Shown here: positions 11,641 to 24,413 of the stretch, one piece after another
Layout: every line of letters begins with the position of its first letter
Numbering within the stretch: the stretch's first letter is position 1
Assembly (NCBI GenBank): GCA_016806645.1
Contig: JACSYO010002062.1
Coordinates: forward strand, 5,636,001-5,700,000
Length of the DNA: 64,000 bases
Direction of reading: 5' to 3'
Source of the DNA: Ophiodon elongatus
Taxonomy: Eukaryota > Chordata > Actinopteri > Perciformes > Hexagrammidae
Program-made: the position numbers and the translations under genes
Notes under the pieces: model-generated
Told to the model about the DNA's origin: nothing
The model's database searches: none
Seen by the model: only the letters and a program-made list of their open reading frames with translations

Positions 11641-12869
11641 CCACACAGATATTGCATAACCAATCACACATGCAGTATGTCATACCTAATCCCCGAAATA
11701 ACCGATGTCACGGAGTCTTTTAGTGTGTTGTCAGTGCATCTTTTTCCTCTCCTCTGTGGCCCTATTTCTCTCCCTCTGTCTATGCATAAGTTATGTTTCG
11801 GGACCGGCGTTGTTTTGATGCTGCTAATCAGCCTGAGTCAGCACTTTGGCTTATTGGCTATAATTATATCATTAGTGGGAGCTGGGGGCTGTCTTATGGG
11901 TGCACACTTGACGTCGGTTGCAGGGAAGGCGGAGAGACAGACGGAACGAGCGATAGAGAGAGGGATGATGAAATATGAACAAGAGATGTGAGGAGGGGTG
12001 AGATATGGATGCAGGATGTTGTTGGATATTTTCCCTCCTGACAGATTTTTTTCGGGGTGTGTCAATTCAATTCTTTTTATTGTATCTTGTATGTTGCATC
12101 CTCCTATATTAAGTTAAAATCTAACCTCACTGACGAACTGAGCACCCCTTGAAAGAATGCGCGAGCAGATTAATATTGCACTTCGATAAAAGTTCCGCAT
12201 GCATCTGAATAAAAAAAAGGTCAAAATCGCAGCAGAAGATACAGAGATGTCCTAAATTTAAATTTAAATGTGTGGGTCAGGCTCTAAAAACGTTTCCCAT
12301 TATGCAGCCTCTAGAATCATGTCATTAGACCCTTCCTGCCTGATAAAACACCAACTCTGTTAGACTCCCAAGCGGAATAACCCAAACCCACCAGGGTTAA
12401 TTCCTCAGACTTCGAGAGCTCTCTCCAGAGCGGCACAAACCACACTATACAACTGTTATGTGTCGAGTTCTTTTTCGGAGTTTAGAATGTGCAGTTTGGC
12501 AGAATAATTTGAACTTTCATCAGCATCGCTCAGCCGTCATCAGTAGACAATAATCCAAAGTAGCAGCACAATACTTGGGTCACTTGAGTTTAGATTATAT
12601 TGTTTTAACAGTTTTCACAGGGAACTCCATCTACAAGAAGCAATCTATGTGCAATCACTTGTTGCAAATCGTAAGGTTGTCTGGCTGTCATCCAATTTGT
12701 CTGACATGATCAGCGCTGACAATATTTGAGTGTATCAGAGGCAACGCGTCAGTTGTTTTGATGTCTTAATTTAAACTTCCCATGTTTATTTTGTAAAGAC
12801 ACTATTAATGTAGTGAGAGTATGTTGATAAATCGTACACTTCCAAAACTGACTCTAGGTGGGCACCATG

Positions 12870-13280
12870 TTGCAATGTTATAATTTCATAATGCACTTTA
12901 TAATCACTGTAATAATGTATTATAATGGGATTATTCTAAGTGGTCACTGGATGCTTCCAGTGAAATAATGACATTCCCGAGGTAAAGTCAGAGAATACAT
13001 TACAAGCTGGTTATGAGTCACTATAAGTGGTCAATGTTTGCTTTAAGTTAAACAATATTGGTAAATCAATGCAAGAACAACACACATAATGCCAGTGAGT
13101 TACCAGCAATTATGAAGTATGATGATACTTGATCTTATAAGTTATATCAATTATAAAATGCTTTACTGACATGAAGCATTATGGATATTTATGATAATAC
13201 TGTGATTTAAGCCGATTATAATGCATTATAAGTACGTTCACGATGCATTATAGACATGTGCTTCATAGAAAGTATGACTA
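12870..13280. mobile_element. palindromic AT-rich element, second copy (partial)
   Basis: It shares with 33784-33840 a clear block: gtgag, ccagca, ttatgaagt, gatgatacttga and cttataag in the same order and spacing. It also shares atttatgat/cattatggat-type sequence further right and gtcaatgtttgctttaagtt, whose inverse is at about 33675-33695. The left arm is largely missing or diverged. No coding content. Confidence 0.62.
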
Positions 13281-15145
13281 AAAGTTTTCACATCCACATG
13301 TTTTTAAGTGCACTTTCTATTATTATTATTATTCTATTATTTGAAAAGGAAAGATACATCTTCCACAGAAAATGCTTTCCCGGTTACTGAAGTGACACTG
13401 ATGAAAGACAGGTGAAGACACAGACAAGAGGTGAAAAAAACCCTAAAAAAAAACCCGAATTGAAATTCCAATTTGGGATGACTTCATCTTGCCTCGTCTG
13501 CCAAGCGGATTTGAATGTGTTGACACACAAAACATACGCCTCAGCTCACATACACACAAACGAGTTCAAAAGTTCACTTCATCACCTACGGTCAGACTTT
13601 CATGTTATATACTGTATGCAGGCGGCATGCTTGGTGTGCGGCCAATCATAACTATGTTGCCAAGGTCAAGCAGTTCTTCAGCCTCTCTCCCACGTCCTTG
13701 TTTGGACACACCTACTGTATGCACAAACGCACTCTCTTGATGTGAATAAATCATGCGGCGAGAGAGAGGGGAAGCAAGTTTGCGTTCCATCTGTGGAGAC
13801 GTGAGGTCACATCTTCCACTTACTTCCACTTCAAACCTCCAGCTCTGCGCGGCAGGTCGCTTATTTACAGCAACATTACGGAACAATGAGATTAATATTT
13901 CACACGAAAGGCGGGAGCAGCAGCGTTCTAGAGGTGTTGGAGTGACCTTTTTGTACGCATTCGTGATCCTATACATTCAGAGTGTGTTCACAGCTGCCAT
14001 GTTTCTATACAGTTGAGCTGGCTTGAAAGAGAGAAATCAATACGTGATGGAGCAGGTGGTGAAATAGACTAGCCTTGCTAATAAAGATTAAAGCGTTTAT
14101 TGCCTTTAGTGTGATATTTATGACTCTTATTGCTTGATAGACTACCCAGACAAAAAGAAAGTACTTGCTGAAGTGCTGATACAACACATGGTCCTATCCT
14201 TGAGTATGTCAAATCCATGTATCACTGATAAGCAAAATTAATCTCTTTCTGATGGCAGCGCTACAGTCATCCATCTGTCAGACTTTGTTAAAGGGTCAGG
14301 TCGACCAAGTTTCAAGTCAAAAAGCATCTTGCAGACATTTTTGTTTTTATTTGCTCAGCTTTTAAAACATCTGCGTCTACTGGATTTCCGCCGCCACAGC
14401 AATTTAGTGGTGGTGAATTTCTACTGAAGATGGAACTGTATTGGGATGGCAATAGAGATCTCTGAGACAAACAAAAATACTAAACTTTCTGCATGTCTGG
14501 ATACCATTAAAATAGTTATGTTTTCTTCACTATAATTACAGGAATCATCAACTATATGCAAGATTTTTAACCACAGGAAATCCCACTAAAATAGGCGATC
14601 TTTTTCCAAGAAGGCGAGTATGCCCATCTGTTTTTTTTTCTTCTGGTGTGTCACAATTGACATCACGGATGCGCCGGCTGGCACCAGATGCATTATTAAC
14701 ACTGAAGCAGTTGCAGTGTTTAATTATTTTTCATTTTAAATATCTTTTACTTCCAAACCAGAGTTGGTGATTGACGGTACAGTGGAAAGACTAACAAAGA
14801 CGTTTCTAATGAGCTTTATTTTCTTTCTGTCGAGTTTGAAGCAAGTGGGTTTCGATGATATTGCAAGGATAAAATTACTGTTGTCTGATTAGAGTCTGGT
14901 GTTTTTTTTTTTTTATCAATTGTATGTTTTGTTCGATACAAAATTATGATGATTGTCCAAAAGTTTATTAAATGTATTATTTCACATCACACGGGAAAAG
15001 ATTAGTGCGTCCTCCTGGGTGTCATGTTTACGTCACTGCCTGTCAGAGCTGGATCCGATAAATACCCGAGACTACTGCAGAGTCATTTGTCCCAGGAATG
15101 ATGGCGATCAAAACCGGTCCCACTGAAGACAAAAGCCACATGTTA

Positions 15146-15174
15146 GTGTTTTTTGTGTTTTTTGTGTTTTTTAA
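15146..15174. repeat. short tandem repeat, gttttttgtg-type unit
   Basis: About three copies of a roughly 10-bp T-rich unit (gtgttttttg) in tandem. Confidence 0.8.
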
Positions 15175-16165
15175 AGGGGCTTTATAGAGAAATAGATGGT
15201 GACAGCTTGGACACAGATATGCACACATAGACATAAACAAAGGGGACTAAAATCTGGCAACTGGCTGAAGTGGCATTTTGTCTCTGAGCCCTGGTGAAAG
15301 GGCTTAAGTCTGCACGGCGGGCTCCATGACATATAAACACAAACAGAGGACACCAACAATGTACTTGGCAGTGATTCAGCACATCTTTTTTCATCATTAT
15401 CAGCTTTTTTTGTATTAAGAGTTTGTGATGTTGACCCTGAAGTTGAGGCTCAAATTCTAACATCATTCCATCAGGCTTCAACATGCATCAACAAACTTGT
15501 TTCTTTCTTTTCTCTTTTTTTTTTTCATTCTCCATTGGGGCAATATTAGGATGTGTTATGTCTTTCCCTTTTTTTTTTGCATTGCCATGTTTGTGAGTCA
15601 TTCCAGGATTTGTATCTAATGTTTTGGACATATGGATGAGTCAGACTGCTGGCAGGCACTGACACGGAAATGTCTGTTGCAGATATTAGGTTATGGTTTA
15701 TTAAATTGTGTTGCATTTGTACAATTATGAAATAAACTGTGGCCTCTAGTTTGAGGGCAGTAAAATGTAATGTTTAGTGGCAGCACATTGGAATTGGTTC
15801 AAGGTTGACATGGTGGCAGAAGTTGGATGAATGATTGCAAAGGACTGAATGCTTTTGTATGAATGCTACACAAACAAATAGGCATAAAAGCTATTGCTGG
15901 TTAAAACCGATAATCACTGATGCGAGTTCAGATCAATAAGGTTTCAAGTTCTGTTAAAATGTGTCGCCTCCAGACGGATCAAAGATCATCAACCTGAGGC
16001 GCAGCTCACTGCGGCATGAACATCAAATCTGCAGAAGAACACACTAGTTATAATGAAGTGGGAAAGCTCATTTCCACAAGATTAAGAACTGATAATTACA
16101 AGTGTGATTATTCAGATTTGTAATTAGTAACCTGTAGCCTGTGCAGACCTCCCTGACTGTCATTT

Positions 16166-16620
16166 GGGTTCACATATGATATCTTATGAAAGGTGACTCC
16201 TCACTTTTCATGCGTTTTCCCACGAAGGCCCCTCCACACGTGTTAATTTTTTCCTCATTTCATCCATACAGTATTTTCAAAATAAACTTCCATCTTCACA
16301 GATTTAGACAACAAAACTACTTGGTTAGGTTCAGGTTTTTGTTAAAATAACTACACGGAATCAAGTTACTGAAGTAAACAAGTTATGTGACAAATAAATC
16401 AATGTTGACTTCTCGTTTCTCACAGGGAATTAACGGTCTACTGGGTGAAGTATCGGTTATTTGTTGGACCAATCCACCTCAGCCTTTCGCTTGCCCTGTA
16501 GAGTTTTTTGCGGTCTTGATACTTCCTAGTTCATTATTCGTGGATTGATTTCATGAGGTATCTACAAATTACAGTGCGTTATTTATTGCAGGTATAGCTA
16601 CGAATACGGGATGAGAACAG
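16166..16620. mobile_element. MITE-like repeat, copy 1 of a close pair
   Basis: It shares ordered blocks with 19055-19440: catatgatatctta near the left end, catccatacagt, caacaaaa followed by tacttggtta, gttaaaataactac, gacaaataaatcaa, a tgggt-containing block, and gtctttatacttcct-type sequence near the right end. The right terminus resembles an inverted ttctcat-type end. There is no coding frame. The core is also seen weakly at 4690-5000. Family unnamed. Confidence 0.65.
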
Positions 16621-17900
16621 CCTGCCAGAGAAAAAAAAAGAAAAATGTTCAGGCCTGGCATCATTGTCATATATTTATCTCCAGGGACATAGAAAGTTTA
16701 CGGTTGGAATGATTTACAGTCACATAATGCAGTACTACTTTCTTATTTTGTATTATTTATTGAACAATATTAAGTATTCCTCGTGTCCGTATAGTACGTC
16801 AGTGCCAAGAGCAGCAGGGATTGACAGGGATGGACGAAAGAGGAGGATGACATAACCGGAGGGGAGGGGAGGGGATCAGAGGACGCAGACGGAGAGGCAT
16901 GGGATTCTCCAGCGTTGCCTCACAGCCCTGAGCATTAGACTTTTCACGTGAGCGGAGCGCGGATGGTGGTTAAAACCTGTATTTATGCAGGTCTGCCGCG
17001 CTACAGTAAGCATGCTCTCTTTGCTGGTCACGGTCCTTTCCTTTATCACCCGGATGGCTTTATTCACCTATTACCATCGTGAATATATTTAAGTGACTGG
17101 GTCTTTTGTTTTTGATGGAACATTTCTTGTCTTCTCCTTACACGTTCTCTCTTCCACCTGTAGCAGTTTCACATTGCTGCTGCCCGGCCTCCTCAGGTTT
17201 CTGATCACCTGAGGTGAACCAAAGCTGTTCGGTGGTTTAGGCTGAAACTCAAGGGGTATCAAACCTTTGCTATCATGGCCACTGGACTGTGCAAACAACA
17301 TCATCCTAACTGTAATATTATAATTTTTGTTTTTTGTACATGACAAATTGTCTTTTTACGTCCCAGTGTGTGTTCTGTATCTGTTACTTGTCCTTACACA
17401 TCAGATTTTTAACCTTTCCATTACATTTTTACAGCACTGTTGTCAATCAAAACAATTGGAGCTGCGGCAATTTCTTAAAAATCCATGGCAATAGAAGGAA
17501 TTCATGCACCGCAAACAAGTGAAAATTATGAAGTTCATTAATCAGATTTTTCTACCAAAAACTGTGAAACTAATAGAGATTCGACTTCATACACTTGTTA
17601 CTCTACACTTGTGGGCACAGAAAGACTGCATTTTATGCATCTGGCAGCAGCCGCATTTGAAAAGAACAAAGCTGCACCTCCAGGAATTCAAAACTCATTC
17701 ACAGAAAATCTCAGAAAAAACAAAACAAGAAAGAAATTGATATGCTGTTTGATTGAAAAGTGATCTCTGGGAAGACACCAGAGTGATTTCTTTCTTCCCT
17801 CCGGTTACTCATCTCCCTTCTCTTTTTTGACTTTAAGCAGGCCTAATATTTTGCAGTCACGATGTGTTTCAGTCCTTAAGTTGTCAAAGTCAACCCGTTC

Positions 17901-18283
17901 TCACTCCCAACTCATCGAATACAGATGCTTGTCTGATACTGACACACGAGGCACCGCTTAGCATCTGGATGAGAACGGCTGGGTCAAACAAACACAGACT
18001 TTCATCCAGGGGACTCGTTTTACCATAGTTTTGTAACAAAACTTACATACTTAATTAAAGCCACATACGAAAGTTACGTAACAAACATACTTATTTTAAC
18101 CCTAACCCATGACCTTTTCCTCAACCTAACTAATTACTTATGTTTCTTAAAGCTAACCAATTACACATTAACCTACATTTGAGGTTTATTTTGAAAAGAC
18201 ACTGCATTTCATGAGCAAAAACTGGCACATTGTCCTTGGCACGTCGCAATAGAGGTACCTGCAGCGTCATATTTTGGGAGTGA
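17901..18283. mobile_element. MITE-like element with TCACTCCCAA terminal inverted repeats
   Basis: The termini are inverted copies of tcactcccaa (17901-17910 and 18274-18283), enclosing 383 bp with no coding capacity. Inside are stretches common to several repeats of this window: a CCTAACCC-type segment and a block reading gtttattttgaaaagacact at about 18185. The other end of the same family is visible in inverse orientation at 24200-24413. Non-autonomous DNA transposon is the likely class; the family name is not known to me. Confidence 0.65.
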
Positions 18284-19054
18284 CAATAACAAAAGTTGAG
18301 CGGAGTGAAAATGGAAACTTTATCTACCTCGCCTCACACGTAAAAGACAACTGAATGACATAAATGCTAACTCCTATCACGGCTGTCCAAGGTATATGTC
18401 TGTGTGTCTTATGTGTCCACCAACTGGAGGTCCATTTATCTTTGCTCTAGTTTGCCAAACTGCCTCTATCCGGCACAAACACACCTTTCCACCCTCCGGG
18501 TAGAAATTGAAAATCCACACGACTTAAAATCCTTTCCACCCCTGTAACACTTTGCTCTGACATTGATTTACAGCCAGGTGGAACATCTCTCAGTCAGAGC
18601 TCAGTGATCTCTGATGGAAAGGAAATATTGATGGCCACATGACTGACTGACTACATACAGTGAAATGTTCTCCCCCTTTTTGCCAAGCTATATAAAAAAT
18701 GTATAACAAGGAAGGCAGGATCCAAGAGTTCTTGAATATAAGCTCTGTTTTATTAAGCCGTGTGTGGGTGATGGCCTGGGTGGAGAGATCTTAACCTTCA
18801 GACACTTTTCTAATATTAGCCTCAGAAACCGACTCTGTAGGAGTCTCTATAAATCATGCATGGGGCAACGGGTTGCCTGTGGAAAATAACTCCCATGGGA
18901 TTAGACTGAGCATTTTGTTTAAACCCAATATCAAAATGGTTTGTGCACAGACAGCATGTCTTGGTATCTCAGTCTACTGAAAGACAATGCACCTGCTCTG
19001 CCATTAAGTCTACTGCTATGATGCTTAGAGCGTAAGTAAACGTATCCTCATACA

Positions 19055-19440
19055 ACGGTTCATATGATATCTTACAGAAAGTTACTCCTCATTTTTTTGT
19101 GCATTTTCCTCCAAAGGCCAGCAACACGTGTCAATTTCCGCTCGTTACATCCATACAGTCTTTTAAAAATAAACAGGAAAGAAGTTGTTGAGGCAACAAA
19201 AATACTTGGTTAGCTTTAGGAAAAGATCGTCGTTTGCGTTAAAATAACTACAGAAGTGCCGTTACTGAAGTACACAAGTTACATGACAAATAAATCAACG
19301 TCCCCTGGGTGGGACATCCGTGTTTGTCAGAACAATCCACCGCCTTGAGTGGGCTTCTGCAGTCTTTATACTTCCTTGTTCATGATTACGTTGCTAACAT
19401 ACAAAATGATTTTGTGGGATACTTTCGTATAGCTAGGATT
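19055..19440. mobile_element. MITE-like repeat, copy 2 of a close pair
   Basis: It is homologous over nearly its whole length to 16166-16620 and in the same orientation, 2.9 kb away. The shared blocks include atacttggttag, gcgttaaaataactacagaa, gttactgaagtacacaagtt and gacaaataaatcaacgt. It is shorter than copy 1, with differences spread along the length. This suggests two independent old insertions and not a recent segmental duplication, because the sequence between them is not duplicated. Confidence 0.65.
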
Positions 19441-19671
19441 GCTGAATTATACCATATATGTAATGTTGTCCAGTAATACACCTTTAACTATGCTCTTAAT
19501 AATAAATGCATTACTGAATTGAAATATTTGCAAAAATGGGAACATTATGTGCTTTGTAAAGCTAGAGTTCATGGTGGGACTGTTGTACTGTGCTCGCTCC
19601 ATCAACAGAGAGAAAACTGGTTGAGAGTGCATCCAACAGACTTTAAACCCACATCAAGTCCTGGCGCCACA

Positions 19672-19757
19672 TCACTCCAGTCCTGAAAGACCTCCACTGG
19701 CTTCCTCACTGCGACCAGATCAACTACAAAATCCTGGTCTTCACCTACGCAGCATTA
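19672..19757 (+). mobile_element. L2/CR1-like LINE scrap
   Basis: One open stretch reads HITPVLKDLHWLPHCDQINY and then KILVFTYAALN, matching the HITPVLxxLHWLPVxxRIxYKILLLTYKAL signature of L2-type reverse transcriptases. Only about 28 codons survive. It complements the scrap at 52470-52700, which lacks the LHWLP block. It is followed directly by a short sequence block that recurs near 63450. Confidence 0.78.
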
Positions 19758-19815
19758 AATTGAGATTGTTTCACAACCAGTTAAAAGTTCCTCACCGTAA
19801 CTTTACCGCAGAGGT
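19758..19815. repeat. short block repeated at 63450-63515
   Basis: It reads ttgagattgtttcacaacca and then gttaaaagttcctcaccgta, almost identical to ttgagacttgtttcttaacc and agttaaaagttcctcacagt at 63455-63495. It follows directly on the L2-like scrap here but not at the second site, so it is probably a separate dispersed element. Confidence 0.5.
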
Positions 19816-21634
19816 CTGATTTGAATAAAGCTGATTCGCGTTTATATGGCCAACATTTTAAAGCATATTACCACCTCATTACAACTTGGGACTTATTTCT
19901 TTAGTTCTAGTCATAATTTTTTAAGTTGCTAAGAACTCTGAACACAGTGACATTGCAATAATGAAGTCTGACTGGGTAAAAAAACATGAAGTCAGATGAT
20001 TAGACAGAGGTTAAGCCAGAATAACTGAAGCACTTTGTTTGCAGGTAAAAGAGAAAATCAGCCACATGTAATGTCAGTAATGAGGCCCCATTGCAGAAGT
20101 AAAGTGAGCGAAAACTAGAGCAAGTACAATTGATGAATGTTGAACCAAAAAGTATTTAACAAATAGCACTTTTTTTCTTTTCCAAATTAGTTTATCAAAC
20201 TTAAAGGTTGGTGACCTGTCTCGATCATGGTGTTTTTTTTTTGCCATCTGTCTTTTTCCCAGATCTCAACAATTTACGTTACAGTATTACCGATAAGAGT
20301 GACCAAAACTATAAAAAAAAAATGAATTGAGTTCAGAATGATCCTTTAAAAGCTCAATTTACAAACCAAATGGAGCACTACATTGGTTTAGGCAGAACAC
20401 CAGCAACAGCTTTAGTGACGCTTAACCATCAGTTGCTCATTTATCAGTTGATTGGCTACCATCTGACTAATCTTCATACAGGCGGTGAGGGTGGACTTTA
20501 TTTCTGCCCACTGATGTGCTCATGTTCATTAAAGGAGGATTTGTCCTCCCAGCAGAAATCCTTGTTGCAGCTTTGATTTTTTGGATTTTCCTCCAAGAGC
20601 AGAGCTTTATCTAATCGGAGCCACTGTACAACCGTTAAGTATAAATGGTCAAATCCTTGATATTAGTGTCTGACGGAAATAATGTAAATCTGTGGAAGAC
20701 AAGAGTCCTCCCAATTAATGACATGGCATCAGTGGCTACAAACAAAAATGGGAGGTTGCAGGAAGAAACGATTCAACATTTATAAAACGTGCGCTATTTA
20801 TCTTTATCCTTAATTTTTCTTTTCTAAGGAACCCACTTTTTACAGTTTGCATTTACTTAATTGTATTGTATATTGTTTCAGTGGATTGGTATGTAAGCAA
20901 TATTTTTTTTTCTTTCTCAGCTTCCAAAGCCACAGACTGACAAGCCAGGGTTGAGTGTGGGAGGTGCTTATCTCTGTGCGCCGCTTAACACAATGCCGGG
21001 GCAGACATTGGCAGGACTAGAGATGTTAGCTCAGAAAATGTGGCAGCCTGAACAATGTTGGAGAGGTATAAAACCTCTCACTGAATATAAAATGGGAAAA
21101 AACCTGCAAGATAGCTCTGTGGAAAAGATCGTCTGTCACTGCCAAGTTTGCATAGTCTCAGCAAGTTTCCTAAAAAAAAAAAAAAAAAAAGCTTTTGTTT
21201 GTTTCACTGCAAATGCAGAACAGAAAGAAAAAGCACGTCACTGCTTGGTCCTGTGGATATTTTGTTTACTTTGAGAACATAGAAGCAGTTACATCAAACC
21301 AGCGGGAGGCCGTTTTCACAGATAATCCATTTCTTTTTTTCCAAACTGTCCGCGTGGAAAGGGCCCAAATTCTCCCGACTGAGAGCGAGAGGGGCTCTGG
21401 TTAACAACAAGCATCCATGTCGTTAACTACCTCTCCTCGGCTATGATGCCCGACACAGAGCCTGCAGGAGCGGGGAGCTTGGCAGCGACTAGGAGGAGCC
21501 GCTGGCATCCGTCCTGCGCAGCCTCGCCGCCATGTGCATGGGAAGCGAATAAACATCCAACACACTATCACTGGAAGAATCTCGAAACTTGCAAAAACTA
21601 AGGACTTCAGAAACACACTTTTGAACGTGTACCG

Positions 21635-21638
<4 letters not shown>

Positions 21639-21679
<41 letters not shown>
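21639..21679. repeat. (CA)n microsatellite
   Basis: Uninterrupted CA tract of about 41 nt. It produces spurious Val-Cys or Thr-His runs in open frames crossing it. Confidence 0.97.
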
Positions 21680-21682
<3 letters not shown>

Positions 21683-22190
21683 TGAGGAGAGTGTTCGGCA
21701 ACAGAGCCAACAACATAAAAACTCCCTCACTGTACCCCGCCCTCCTCTCTGTTCTCGCCGTTTCCAAGGAGACTGCAGCACATTGGAATTCTGGAGGGAC
21801 ACTTCATAAGCAATTGTAAGGGGAAAGAAAGTGAAGGAGAGTGAGCGAGAGAGAAAGAAAGCATTAAGATAGCGTCGGTGCAGAAAATAATGATTATAAT
21901 TACATATGTGCACGGAGAGAGATGAAGACAGTGGGAAATAGTTCAATGACTGCCGAGCATGAGGTTATGAATACGTGACTGTACGTACATACAGACGCTG
22001 TTTATTTTCACTGCAGCTCTTTTGTTTCCATATCAAATTATATAATGATGCCATGTGTGATTGGGCACGTCATGATTGATGCATGAACTGTATGTAAGCA
22101 ATCACGCGGCGCAGTGTTTATTCAATATAAAGACCTGTGATGTTTATAGTCGTGACTCATGCAGATGCAAGACAAGAAAAGCTTCCTTAC

Positions 22191-22214
22191 CCATAAACTC
22201 GATGCCCAAGTGAT
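22191..22214 (-). CDS. nrg3: neuregulin 3, 24-nt microexon in the extracellular stalk
   Basis: A 24-nt exon encodes HLGIEFM plus split codons on each side. It is too short for ORF tracking and was recognised from the NRG3 stalk sequence DHLGIEFM. The acceptor is ggaacaacag and the donor gtaagg, both on the minus strand. It enters and leaves in phase 1, so including or skipping it preserves the frame. With it, the stalk reads SDP-N-HLGIEFM-ESKEVYKRQ; without it, SDP-K-SKEVYKRQ. It lies between introns of about 27.5 kb (upstream) and 11.8 kb (downstream). The stalk of neuregulins is where sheddases cut, so an optional eight-residue insert could alter processing; that is inference. The polypyrimidine tract before the acceptor is C-rich (a run of C and T at about 22226-22244) and interrupted near the AG. 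Confidence 0.88.
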
Positions 22215-22443
22215 CTGTTGTTCCAGGCGGGAGGGGGAAGGGGAGAGCGAGAGAGAGGGAGAGAGAAAAGGAAGTTATTATTAAGAATAGTGTGCGTTAG
22301 CATTGTGTCACAGCGTATAGCCAGATCGTCACTGGCTTGTTGTTCTTTCATGTAAGCTGCTGTATCGGTATTTTATCCGCCGTCACATGGAGTCAGAAGG
22401 CACATGCTAGTAATGTTACAAGAAATGCCACATATACACATTT

Positions 22444-22483
22444 ACACACACACGCACACGCACGCACACACACGCACACACAC
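22444..22483. repeat. imperfect (CA)n with CG interruptions
   Basis: CA-rich tract interrupted by several cgca units. It lies about 230 bp upstream of the microexon acceptor on the minus strand, where it reads as TG. Confidence 0.9.
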
Positions 22484-24199
22484 GTGCTTGCTCCACTGTA
22501 TTTGTGAGGACCCCCAGTAATATTTTGGGGGTTTGTTTGTTCATGTTGCCATGTCAGTCAAATCAGATCAAAACACACCGACAAAGTCCTGTTGAATCAA
22601 AGCTATTAGATATCAAAGATATTTTAAGTGACACACTCAGAATATATAATACCAAAAGTGTTTAAAAAAAAAAAGTGAAATATTAAATGTTCTAGACAAA
22701 ATGGAAAATGTATTTAAAATCAGAGCTTCTTTTTTATTCAACACCTTCTTCTTCATTGTCAAAAACTGTGGCCTACATTACCCACAATGCAACATTACTT
22801 CATATTTTGCTAGTAGTCCATTTTCAAAGCCTAAAACAGAAGTTGGTCCTCACAAAGATAGAAGTATAAGAGTACACACACAGCCTAAAAGCTGATCAAA
22901 TGGCACAACGGTCAGTGTGTCCACGGTGCCTGAACAGAAACATTTTGAGAGCTTGTGTGCATTCTGCTGTGTAAAACATATAAGGGAAACAAGAGGTTAG
23001 AGGTCATTTTAGTTTCATAAGCAGCTCGCATTTTGACACTTCAGCTACAATTATATTTTTGTAGCAATTTTGCAGCCAGGCATTTAAAGTGGTAGAGTGC
23101 AGTTGCTAGGTTTCTGCCGTTGAAAGAAACATCTAACATATGCAAATTTGACCGTTGTAGTGCAATGTGGTGCAATTTCATTCATGCAAAAATGAAGACC
23201 TTTCAGGTTAAACATTGTTTTATTATTTTTCCCTATATTCTGATTTCTACGGTTATATTATTTTGTGACTACAGTACTGAATGAGGGAAATTTGTCATCA
23301 CTGTTTCATCACTAAAAACCTGCGTCTGGCTTTAATATAAAGAGAAAGAAAGAAAGAATGAAACAATTTAATTTAAATGTAGCTTTGAAGAGCTGCAGTT
23401 ATAAAACATAATCATTGCCATAGTGACTTGGATCACAGACGCTAGCCGTGGCCTTAAAGGACTGGAAATATAACTCACTGACTGTAAGGAAATAATCTAG
23501 AGGAAGTGCTGATGTCTGTGGTGTCACCACTGGCTTTTACAGCACTGACAGTGACTTTATCTCCTGAGTGGCCCTGCCCTACATCTTAAAGTGGGCGAGC
23601 TGGTCTTTCTAATGCGGAAAGCTCTGTCCAATCTGCCCCCAATCTTATCTGGCAATGTTAGCCTGGATGTAAGCGGATCATTTTTCACTTTACCAATGAC
23701 CCAGAGACCTCTCTCCACTGCCTTCTTGATTCCTTCCTTCAAATACACCTGTGAAAAGATGAACAAGATAAATGCAACTCTCAAGTAAAACCTTTTGGGA
23801 AAAATCAAAATTCAGGTTTTTACAAATATTTGTCAACCACTGACAATTTGATTAGAGGCCTTAAAGGAGGTCCACAAAACACAACAACGTGGAACATCGA
23901 CACGTCGATGGCTGAAAACTGAACAGCTTTATTGAAATGGTTGTAAATCCTAACATTCCTCCAAAAAAAAGAATGAATCCAACATCGCACAAAGCAAACC
24001 AATGAAACCAAGAGCGTAAAATTTCAGGTAAAACTAAAAACTACCACAATTCAAAAAAAGTCAGAATCAAAATCAGAGAAAAGAAAAGTCTAATCAAGAA
24101 ATTCGTACTTATTTTTATAGAGAGAAATGCCATGCCTTTTATTTGATATGTAGATAATAATAGCAGACCAAAGTGAACACTAAGCCAGGACAGCTTTGT

Positions 24200-24413
24200 T
24201 TTATAAAAAAAAAGAAAAGTCCCCCACGATAGTATGTAATTGTTAATTTACCTAAAACTAAGTGATTTTGTTGCCTAAACCTAACTTCCTGTGAAGACAG
24301 AAGTTTATTTTGAAAAGACACTATGCATGTAAAACTGGAGGGGTATGTAGAGCGCTACAGTTTGAAGCGTAGGGCCACTGACCAAGCATTGGTATTGGAC
24401 GAGAGTGAGAATG
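24200..24413. mobile_element. MITE-like element, partial, inverse orientation to the 17901-18283 copy
   Basis: The right end reads attggtattggacgagagtg then agaa, the reverse complement of the ttctcactcccaactcatcg-type terminus at 17899. The interior has gtttattttgaaaagacact (about 24304-24323), shared exactly with the copy at 18185, and a ttgcctaaacctaacttcct segment. The left terminus is not evident, so the copy is truncated. Confidence 0.62.

Larger units (their letters stand above)
10423..22190 (-). other. nrg3 intron between microexon and transmembrane exon (about 11.8 kb)
   Basis: It is bounded by the donor gtaagg (22185-22190) and the acceptor ccctacag (10423-10430). It carries microsatellites (10526-10567, 21639-21679), a repeat scrap at 11485-11640, a palindromic AT-rich element (about 12870-13280), three MITE-like copies (16166-16620, 17901-18283, 19055-19440) and an L2-like LINE scrap (19672-19757). 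A CpG-richer patch sits at about 21400-21560. Between these I see nothing identifiable. Confidence 0.85.

Noticed and set aside
21401..21946. Minus-strand 181-codon open frame, the second longest in the window
   Set aside because: It runs straight through the CA microsatellite (Val-Cys run) and low-complexity flanks, has no domain, and does not fit the nrg3 phases.
23557..23750. Minus-strand open block after a good acceptor (cttttcacag), rich in Lys/Arg
   Set aside because: The open frame needs phase 0, but the nrg3 exons on either side require phase 1, which reaches a stop after about 19 codons. No donor and no homology recognised.
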